Of a DNA stretch of 64,000 bases, positions 55,910 through 64,000 are shown in pieces. The notes under the pieces were generated by a model, which saw nothing but the letters and a program-made list of their open reading frames with translations, did not search any database and was not told the origin of the DNA. Each line of letters starts with the position of its first letter. Positions within the stretch are counted from its first letter, which is position 1. Source of the stretch: Paragonimus westermani (lineage: Eukaryota > Platyhelminthes > Trematoda > Plagiorchiida > Troglotrematidae); assembly GCA_008508345.1 (NCBI GenBank), contig QNGE01000754.1, forward strand, positions 65,694 to 129,693, in the 5' to 3' direction. The position numbers and the translations under genes are program-made.

Positions 55910-56242
55910 GTTTGAACTGAACAGTCTGACTGCTACATTTTTTGCTCGTACTCTCAGGGAAAACATCCATGACCATGAAGTGTCAAACCTTCTGAGTTTG
56001 TTTCATGTGATATTGTACCTTTCAGTTTCTTCACATTAACTACGTGCCTTTTGCCACAATTCTTTCTTCCTATGATAACAGTTTACAGTGGGTTTCCAAA
56101 TGTCGTCAACTTTGTCACACCATTTAGATTTATCAACAGATTTAAAACGACTGTCAATTCGAGAACAAATGGTGTTCCTTTTTGCTATTTGGCTACCCAT
56201 GTCCACGCAAAATATGTACACTTAGGTTTTTCTTTGTTTTAG

Positions 56243-56455
56243 GATCGTGAAACATCAGCAATTCAGACAGGAAATGAGAACAATGAACAAATTCGACCTT
56301 TCATTGAAACGGTCGGGAGTGAAGCATTAAAACAATTAGCGGATGTCAATCCTGCACGGATGATCAGTGATTTCAATGATCCCAACGTTAAGAGGGACCC
56401 TGACTGTTGTAGACTGAAAGAGTATGCTAATTTTTTCGGATCTTCAGGGCCGTTT
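56243..56455 (+). CDS. unidentified exon, 71 codons
   Basis: A strong acceptor (TTTTTCTTTGTTTTAG) and a good donor (GTAAGA) enclose exactly 71 codons in phase 0: DRETSAIQTGNENNEQIRPF, IETVGSEALKQLADVNPARM, ISDFNDPNVKRDPDCCRLKE and YANFFGSSGPF. Balanced acidic/basic composition and lack of stops support a real exon. I do not recognise the family. It may belong to the AKAP14-like gene downstream or to a separate gene. Confidence 0.6.
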
Positions 56456-56546
56456 GTAAGATATCCGCACCAAATTTAGTACAAATGAAGTCGAACAGTT
56501 TGGAAATCGTGTTATTGATAAACAGATTAGGAATAACATCACATCT

Positions 56547-56612
56547 CAACCACCTCGGGTGGCCTTCCTCATGACAACACTCCTGAGAAAGGCTACCCGA
56601 GATGGTTGAAAC
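56547..56612. repeat. head-to-head pair of Penelope-type tail motifs
   Basis: AACCACCTCGGGTGGCCTTC (minus-strand copy) is followed after about ten bases by GAGAAAGGCTACCCGAGATG then GTTGAAACGTTG (plus-strand copy). The two form an inverted repeat and both match the motif at 53,883. Confidence 0.5.
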
Positions 56613-57411
56613 GTTGAGTTCAGGTCCACACATACGGCTTTCACACCTAGTAGCCCATAGTGTTTCAACTGTTTTGTTGAGCGTACTAATGGAAGATGGG
56701 AACGAACTTGTTGAATTTAGCATCACTTAAATTCACGATTGCAGACTAAGTTAACGTGTAATCGTACTGGATACATTATAGAAATAGGTTTGTCAGCTTT
56801 AAGTCATTTAATGCTAACCTCTGCAGCAACGGAGCTTGTGAGATCGAGTTAACTTTTCAGAATGAACTAGTGCGACAGGGAGTGAGGTAATTGACTGAAA
56901 CGATAAATGATGAGTGATCAACCTGATATTGTGGTTAACTCTTGTCCTACTATCTGCTGCTTCTGTATAAACACTGACCAGTAACTGATTGCTTTTTTTG
57001 GTTAATATAATAATCAGCTTTTAAAATGAACATGTATGAACAAACGACCCAATCTCTGGGTTACAGGTAAGGGCTTTCATTCGTTAACTTTTTTCGTAGA
57101 TTCACCGCCATCAGCTTTTGACCTATGCATTTAAAACTAAATTCTAGTGATCAAATTAACCACTTTTTCTTTTGTTCGAGGTTATCCCAGGCTTTGTTCT
57201 CCTCTTCACTTTCATCAGTAACAACCACGTCATCATTAGTTTACACCTTTGACTGACCGCCATACGGTCAAATGAATGGGGCCGGGTGAGGATGATCATG
57301 AAAGTCCCATATCTAAGTTTGAACAGTTCCCAACACCTCTGATAAGAACAGCACAATGTGCACCCGTTGTCATGCTTTTGGAGTTCAATTTTCTTACCGT
57401 CTCCTTTCCAG

Positions 57412-57510
57412 TTTGAAAACAAGCAACTTCTTGGTAGGTTGTCAAAGATGGACACTGAAAGCCGAAAACAACCGGTCACATTTGAATTCTGTGGTGATAA
57501 GTTACGATTG
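57412..57510 (+). CDS. unidentified exon, 33 codons
   Basis: Between a strong acceptor (CGTCTCCTTTCCAG) and a donor (GTAAAC) lie 33 codons in phase 0: FENKQLLGRLSKMDTESRKQ then PVTFEFCGDKLRL. It can follow the exon at 56,243 in frame. No family recognised. Its end phase (0) does not match the AKAP14-like exon at 59,381, which needs two bases from an upstream exon, so at least one exon is missing or these belong to different genes. Confidence 0.5.
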
Positions 57511-58790
57511 GTAAACCTACTATGGAGCAATATAAACAATGTTCCTTCAACTGTAGTTCACAGTCTGGTCACACGTAACACACATCCATAGTAAACCACT
57601 TGTTCCAAGTGCGTACCTTATCCAAAAGATACGGAGATGTCATTCCTGACAGATGTTTCTCTTTGAAGCAAAATAGCATCTCTGGACTTCATAATGCACA
57701 TGCATTACAACTGAAAAACAACGATACAACAACTATTTCGAATGCGCTTTTGTTACTGGTATATCCGAAAGACTGTCAGCAAGACGACTCCACCAAGCAC
57801 AAAACCGGAATACTGTACATAAAAGTATCGCCGCTAAGAAATATTTTTGCATGTTCTAGTTTTTGTCTTCATTACTCAACTAAACAATATTAAAGTGAGT
57901 AGTTATCATGACTCTAGACCACCTTCCGCGGAATTTCGCGTGTAAATCGGTCGGTAATTTTGTCGTTGTTTCGTGCGAATCAAGGGGTATTCACAAGTTT
58001 ACGCATATGGAATATATACTACTCTCAAATTTCAGTAGTAGAGAGTTACACCGTTTGGCTAATTGCATCACATTTCCGTTGAAACTTTCTAAGCTAACGA
58101 CCTCTCGACATTGATGTCTATGACATCACGCTGGCGGATAGACATAAAACTGTTTTACTGTAGTATCCTAACTATGGTCGCCTTTGAACATAAACGCTCT
58201 AATGAGTAATCACCAAAAACGGGATCGGTCGAGGCACTGTTTTTTCCGATTGTTCTCCGGAAGTATAAACATCATAGGACTTTGATGGTGTACTGACGAC
58301 ATGAATAAAATATGGGATTACAAATACACCATTCTAACGCCTAACGTGTGGATGGAAACAGAAAAGCATTAGAATGCTGAAAGGTTGTAAGGCCAACTAT
58401 CACGTGTTCATGAAGACAAAGATCAAAGGTCCTATAGGTTTCACTGCTATCATTGTGAATATGTAAATTTTTTGTTGAGGTATTTTGCCGGAATTCGCAA
58501 ACGTCCGGAATGCGCAGTTGGTTGATAAATATTCCTTAATCAACACCAGATTAATAAGAAATCAATTATGGGAACAGATTTTTTCGGTAACTCTTAACGG
58601 GATATTACAATTACATTACATGCAATTTGTATATGAAAAATTAGAGCAGATCAAGTGGGTCATTAAAATCACACACGTGGGGGCGAGTCGCGGTCTACTG
58701 AAGGAGGGTGGAAGTGTTGGTGGATGTGTTCCTCTGTCACACGTGCGTGCCTTGAGACGGGTTTTTCGGTGTCACGTGGCCCGCGCCTGC
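57511..58790. other. no recognised gene
   Basis: Two plus frames (57,600-57,893 and 58,485-58,811) lack known motifs; the second overlaps antisense with the Penelope-like remnant that follows. Confidence 0.3.
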
Positions 58791-59135
58791 GTGGGTTTCA
58801 AGTGGCTGTGACATGCGGCCACAGGAGACGTGGGTTTTGCACGAACTGTTTTGAGGCACAGAGGCAGAGTGTAGAGTCCGATGGCAGTAGAATTGGGTGT
58901 TGGTAACATTCGCAACCTGACAGCTCTGGAATGGGCTTGACGAACCTCGTGGATGGCTCAGAAAGCTTCATTCGGCAAGTGCCAATTAGGTAGGGACCGA
59001 TCGTATTGAAAATGAACCTTTTCAAATCGTTGCGAAGCCATTTCGGGAAGCGTTCACGAATCCTTTCTGACAGCCACCATTTGGTTCTTCCAACGTAGCC
59101 GCCCTCATTCAGTAGTCTGTGATCCGTCCCCCACG
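58791..59135 (-). pseudogene. Penelope-like element C-terminal (GIY-YIG) remnant
   Basis: Minus strand: GYVGRTKWWLSERIRERFPK then WLRNDLKR (59,105-59,025) matches 'YIGRTxRxLxxRIxEHxPxWL', the core of the GIY-YIG endonuclease in Penelope-like elements. Later SDSTLCLCASKQFVQNPRLL then WPH (58,870-58,810) matches the terminal 'FxPxLCVQKxxVxxLxLPW'. Between them the segment IGPYLIGTCRMKLSE fits 'SAIxxHLxxxGH'. RT is absent. This is an antisense insertion 250 bases upstream of the AKAP14-like exon. Confidence 0.7.
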
Positions 59136-59380
59136 TTCATGATTTTAACGACCCACCTGTTCTAATTTTTCGTGTATAAATCGCATGTAATGTAATCGTA
59201 AAATCGCTATAAGAATTACCGAAAATAGCTGTTCCCGTAGATGACTTCTTGGAAATTGCATGGGAATGTGAAAACGATTGCAATACTGAATTGTTTATAA
59301 TTTGTTCTTCTTATGCCTCTGGCCATTCACTTTTGCGAACACTTGAATGTCATGCTGAGTTCCTTTCTGTTTAATTGCAG

Positions 59381-59491
59381 AGATGAACCTTGCACAGATG
59401 TACCGGATGGGGTCCAAGGCTTTGTCGCATCTGTTATACAAAATGCTCTGTATCATGTCTACGAACACGACTTTTCGTCAAAGACACCACG
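59381..59491 (+). CDS. AKAP14: AKAP14-like, RII-binding helix exon
   Basis: After a strong acceptor (TTTCTGTTTAATTGCAG), 111 bases encode DEPCTDVPDGVQGFVASVIQ, NALYHVYEHDFSSKTP and two bases of the next codon, before a donor GTGCGT. The helix VQGFVASVIQNALYHVYEHD has the alternating small/hydrophobic pattern of PKA regulatory-subunit anchoring helices and aligns with human AKAP14 ([20 protein letters not shown]). The split codon CG+G joins in phase to the exon at 63,723. AKAP14/AKAP28 tethers protein kinase A in ciliary axonemes. Upstream exons are uncertain. Confidence 0.68.
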
Positions 59492-60240
59492 GTGCGTTAT
59501 GCTCTGGTTCCTTCTCCGATTTCATTTCATAGGCCAATGCACAAAACCAGTCGGGGCGTACAGCATACGTAAGGGTAAAAAATATGGCATCTTACTTATA
59601 ATCCACATGAAAAACTTAGCTTAAGAAGTGATCTGCTTTCCAAAGCAACTGGTTGTTTTGGAAATTTTCCCCCTGAGAAATTAAATGGTTTCACAATAAC
59701 AAAACTTTAATATAATGTCACTCTCGGACGGGAAATGTGTTATTTTTCACCACAAGGTCTGTTAATGCCAAGATGCTCCACCACAACGGCATTTAAATTT
59801 TATTTTAAAGTAAACTGCTATCACTACTGTACAACATTTACAGAGAAACGTGAAGCATACCTTTGGGGATTTTGTATCCAATAGTATGTTGACAGCATAT
59901 ACGAAATAGCTAGGCGTTGCCTTCTGTATTCCGTAGTCTGTCAGCGATTATTTTATTGTTTCGATGTGTGAATTATAATCAACCAGTTTTCTCCCTTGGT
60001 TAAGAAAACAAGTCCACCTTTTCTATGGAAGTATATTCCACCATATTCACCCAAAATACTGATGCATCCTACGAAAATGCTTCGTACTGAATCACAAAAA
60101 TCGATTGGTATTGGTGTTGCTTGACTCCTACTTACATATTACTCTGCACTTTCGCGGACCACTATCAGGAGCAACAGCAGTAGCAGCCATTCTACTCCCA
60201 AGCAGGCTTCAAAGCTGAAAATGATTATCATGACGAAGGC

Positions 60241-60276
<36 letters not shown>

Positions 60277-63200
60277 ACCTGTTTATTGCCACACTGTTCG
60301 CAAAATCAGTCTTAGCGTTTTTTACTGTCCTCAAGTATTGGGCGGATTCTCCTCTGTAAACAACCGAATGACAAACCACCATGTGCACCGATCGGTACAA
60401 CGGACTGGTTATCTTAGACGCACGGAATTTGACAACAGAGCCATATGTGGTTGTGAATGGAGAGATTCGAATGGAATGCTGTGAGTTCAATCCCAGCTGC
60501 AAGAGTTCGATTTCCCGAGAAGATCAAAACGACTGGCAAATATGAATGCGGAGACTTCTAGAAGAGGGGAAGGTTGTGGTGGAAATCTCGATTCACCGAT
60601 TATCCAAACCCCGACACAACAGAAGATCTGACAAACGGCCAATCCAAATATTGCGTTAATGATACAACATCAGGATTGGACGAACGGTCTCAGTGTTGTG
60701 CCGTCCGTTATTTGCCAATTCATCTGCTCCGTATTCCACCAATTAACATACAGTTTATGATGTTCCATGTGCTAATGAGATCAACGAATAACAGGCTGTG
60801 ATTTCTTCAGTACTGTTGTACATCCGTAAATTCGGCGTCTCAGTTCATGAATAACAACTGCTTACTGCTACCAGTACCAGGTCTTCTCCTTATTACTTGC
60901 GTGGGAGGTTTCAATTCAAGTACGATTCCTAGGGCTATTCGAAGTCCCTCATTCTGAGTATCACAAGTACGTAATTTTGTGGATAGTCCATGTGATTGTA
61001 AACAAGCGATCAGCAACTTCAACTGGAAGCCGTTGCAGTTACAACGCTTTAACATTAAATGTTGAGATTATACAGCATGATGTTTTTCTTGCAGCTTGCT
61101 GTAATAATTTTTGAATGTTGCTTCATTCACTGGCTCTTTTCATCTCGTTTTTTTGCACGCCTAATACCTTCAGTATTACATGGGTTTATGCGAGCACCAA
61201 AACCCTTGGCTACGTAACACCTGAAATCTCCATTCACACTTGACCGACATTTAACTGACACAATGTTCCAACACACCCAGTGCGTCTGAAATGCTGACCT
61301 ATTTGTTTTATCATACTGATTGATGGACATTGAGACACTTGGTACAACTCATTGTTGATGTATAGTCGCACCTGGTCACGGTACTGAGACTCAGAGTCAC
61401 TTGACTACACATGCATGATCAACGCCAAAATATGTGGCTCCGAGGGCAGATAAGATAAAATAGTGACCAGCAAGGGAAAGACTATTCAACACCTTCAACA
61501 CTGACTGACTGCCATGTTCCAATAGAGGTGTGAATTTATGCAAGGCACTGCGCCCACTAATTCGGACTAACGGTAGATAAAACAACACAAGTAAATTTAT
61601 GACTGGTCAAACATTTTCCAATTCTCCTGATGCCGTCCCAAAACCATACACACAGTCCTTAATCGGTGGCAATTTTAGTGGAGATGGAATAAGCATACAT
61701 TTAAATTAGAAACGTTCTTTATCGAGTTACAACGTCGCCATGCTACCCCTATCCTTAGAGTCAGCAGCAGCTTGACAACACGATCAGGCCTTACTGAAAT
61801 CATGATCGTATAGCATTTACCTCCAGTAATTCTGTCACAAAGCACCATTGTGAGATAGTGTAAAAATGTTCTCACACACCCCTGTCACTGAACTTGTGAG
61901 CTGAATATCTTGTAGAATGGATGGATGAGTAGCCAGTTGAGTGTCAGAATTTTCCCTATATATTGGTATTTAACTCTCATTGAAACTGCATTAACTAAAG
62001 CATAGTGTTTGCCATAGTACCGCGTTTATATTTTCACGTATATTGATGTGCGTATTCCCCTTTCGTTTGACCGTAGCTTTCCACTGTTCGGAAAACGCGA
62101 TATTTTGCCAGGGTGATGTTCTATGGGGGGAAGTGAGAGTAATCATTGAGCATAACCTGTTCGTGAAATAATCATTGTCTTTGTTACTACCCTTGTGAAC
62201 AATTAGAAACCTTTCATTTACCCGTTAAATTAATGGTTCCTGCAATTTTCTTACGTCATTCCTTTTGTAGGATCTTATTTTGTTTTACATGGGAATTGAA
62301 ACACAACCGCTCAGTTAGTGCACTACAGTGATTCACCGCAGTGAGTGACACTTGCTTGAGAAGTTTTACGCAATATGGGCTGTGAAGTCACAGAGACCTG
62401 TGATGAATGCAGCTCACTGCCAGCAGTTATAAGGTGTATGGGGCTCTCTCTGTTAAAAGCCTGCCCCTTTTTGATCCAGGAATCCGCCTCTACTAATTTC
62501 ATTTGTGTCATTGCAGCTGATGCATCGATGTCCAGCAGACCGCCGAGCGTCTGAGTGAACTTACGTAAGTCAAATGCAACAGCGCTCACGGAATTTGCGA
62601 TGAGATGAAGTGTGACACCGACTACAAACAGTTACTGCTGAGTTACAGAGTTGTAGTTACACAGTTTTAGTGATGGTCACAAGAAAATCAATGAAAACAC
62701 CAGTCAACGCCAATTACAACCCGTAGCTGTTGAGTATCAAAAATGGATATTACTTGTTGATCTTGTTTTTGCTCATCTGTGCATCAAAACCTGAGACTCA
62801 CTTCTGGAAGATTTTAGCAGACGTCCACTGCTAAGGCAGTAGTGACGCCCACTGCATGCAGGAACATAAGTGCTCACCCGCGTGTGCGACGGTTGAACGA
62901 CAGAACTACGTTGGCTGAGGAGACGGATGACGTACAACGAGAGACGCAATGAAAAGATCCGTTCTGGCTAGTACTGTAAGGAAAACTGAAGGTGATGATT
63001 AGAAGAGTGGTGACCAAACAAGAGAAGATAGTGGTCATATTGAATCAAACGGAGTCCAGTGATTCTGGTCCCCCCTATCATGGCCAATAAAGAATAGCTT
63101 CAGAAAAAACGCAAAGCTGGGCTGAAGGATCTTGTAACATGAGTGTCAATAATATTTATTCTATGTTGTTTCCCGACATACCGAGCAACGTCCTATGGAA

Positions 63201-63722
63201 TCAGTGACAGATGGCTGTTGATGTCTTTCCGAATCCTGTTTCAACTTCAAACATATTGTCTATGTAATTCGCTTAGTTGATGTTTGCTACCTAAATCGCG
63301 TGGTGCAAAAAACGCGCAGCGACAAGCGATGGGGTGGCATTTACGTAACGTATCCTTTCCAAACAAACTTTTATAACGTAGCAGGCATGGTTATGGGCGT
63401 TTTACGCTCGTCTGTTTTGACAACGCGCCGATATGCTTTGTTGTCGTATTTGCAGGACTTCTGTAACACAACCGATTTTTCGATTACACTATATTCTCAG
63501 TCATTTACTCTAAGACCTCTGTACAGTGCACAATATAAGAAATGGTGACCTGCACCACTTAAAGTTGTCTACACTATCTCAGGCATAGTTATATGTTGGA
63601 CTGTTCCAGACACCTACGGCATGCGATAAATTAAATATGCTGCATTTTTGTAGGAGTTGTATGTGAGTGGAACGATCACAGCCTTTCATTTTCACTGGCA
63701 TGCGCTCTTGCTATTCCTACAG
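59492..63722. other. large probable intron of the AKAP14-like gene
   Basis: About 4.2 kb between the two phase-compatible exons. It contains the GAT microsatellite and a few minus frames (61,330-61,127; 62,589-62,323) without known motifs. No other exon or transposon domain was recognised. Confidence 0.45.
60241..60276. repeat. (GAT)12 microsatellite
   Basis: Twelve perfect GAT units. On the minus strand it would be an (ATC)n tail following a possible repeat body (60,500-60,277), a common look for LINE/SINE 3' ends, but no body motif was recognised. Confidence 0.95.
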
Positions 63723-64000
63723 GGAAACAACCACCGGTACAACGGAAAATCTGCTCCAGTCGAAGACAGAACCAGACGATGCGTTTGACCTATCAACATA
63801 CCAGCCAAACAACTTCGAAGTTTTCGAGAAAGATTCCTCGGCGGCAAGTTTGAAGGAATCTGGCAAACAACGTGTGATCCTGGACGACGAGCCTCATCCA
63901 ACTCCCAACATCGTATGGCCAACAATAGGAGAATTTAACAAAGAACTGGGTTTGAAAAAAATTGAAGAATATATCAAAGTACGTTGGGGTCAGAGCACTC
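63723..64000 (+). CDS. AKAP14: AKAP14-like, AKAP28-domain exon, runs off the window
   Basis: After CTATTCCTACAG, the first base completes the Arg codon left open at 59,491. The frame then stays open to the last base (92 codons): ETTTGTTENLLQSKTEPDDA, a middle Ser/Asp-rich part, then PTPNIVWPTIGEFNKELGL and KKIEEYIKVRWGQST. The last part aligns with human AKAP14 ([27 protein letters not shown]): shared I.W...GEF...GLK.I.EY....W. This is the start of the AKAP28 domain; its remainder should follow beyond the window. The linker before the domain is longer than in human. Confidence 0.75.

Noticed and set aside
60209..60502. Minus-strand frame with a polyhistidine run
   Set aside because: The histidines are the GAT microsatellite read on the other strand.
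62323..62589. 88-codon minus frame with coding-like composition
   Set aside because: No recognised motif, splice sites or neighbours; it lies inside the probable AKAP14-like intron on the other strand.
1..64000. CRISPR arrays, rRNA genes, spliced-leader RNA gene
   Set aside because: No regular spaced repeats, rRNA cores or the known flatworm spliced-leader start were seen.

Overview
The window reads as eukaryotic, repeat-rich nuclear DNA, most likely from a flatworm and probably a digenean trematode. This is inference. It rests on a Ty3/gypsy element of the CsRn1 type (first described from a liver fluke) with a tRNA-Trp-like primer site, a tRNA-derived SINE-like unit, and two host-type genes, one of which has 40-45 base introns. 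No operons, ribosome binding sites, CRISPR arrays or rRNA genes were seen.

Layout. From 1 to about 33 kb the sequence is almost wall-to-wall decayed retrotransposons: a minus-strand Ty3/gypsy (A, 0.3-3.0 kb); a minus-strand BEL/Pao element (5.2-10.3 kb); a minus-strand CR1/Jockey-like LINE (A) split in two by a nearly complete plus-strand CsRn1-like gypsy (B, 12,493-17,671, LTRs about 95% identical); a head-to-head second copy of that LINE (B, 19.56-20.8 kb); a plus-strand Mag-like gypsy (C, 21.4-25.4 kb) and a minus-strand relative (D, 26.2-27.1 kb); further minus-strand LINE pieces (C and D, 27.6-31.3 kb); and a plus-strand LINE RT (E, 32.4-33.3 kb). All carry stops or frameshifts. The only long intact frame is the integrase of gypsy B.

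From 34 to 39.2 kb lies a family of foldback repeats. One has both arms (34,366-34,970). Two more left arms sit inside a 982-base block that is duplicated exactly on either side of a single N (38,183), probably an assembly artefact. At 42.2-42.5 kb a tRNA-like unit is enclosed by inverted repeats, followed by a CsRn1-type Gag fragment.

The right third holds the host genes. A CFAP97D1-like ciliary gene (last three exons, 48,369-48,864) lies 131 bases downstream of a 1.25-kb element with 325-base inverted arms. Two exons with compatible splice phase (59,381-59,491 and 63,723 to the window end) match the A-kinase anchoring protein AKAP14/AKAP28 of ciliary axonemes; the gene runs off the window. 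Three more exon-like blocks (55.8-57.5 kb, plus strand) were not identified. Between them lie a minus-strand RTE-like LINE (F, 51.3-53.8 kb) and Penelope-like remnants (53.9, 56.6 and 58.8-59.1 kb).

Together the window shows two cilium/axoneme genes in a landscape built by repeated, nested retrotransposon insertion. I found no convincing new multi-gene system. The most unusual items are the two inverted-repeat elements without a recognisable transposase, the tRNA-like unit inside inverted repeats, and the isolated CsRn1 leader match at 33.7 kb.
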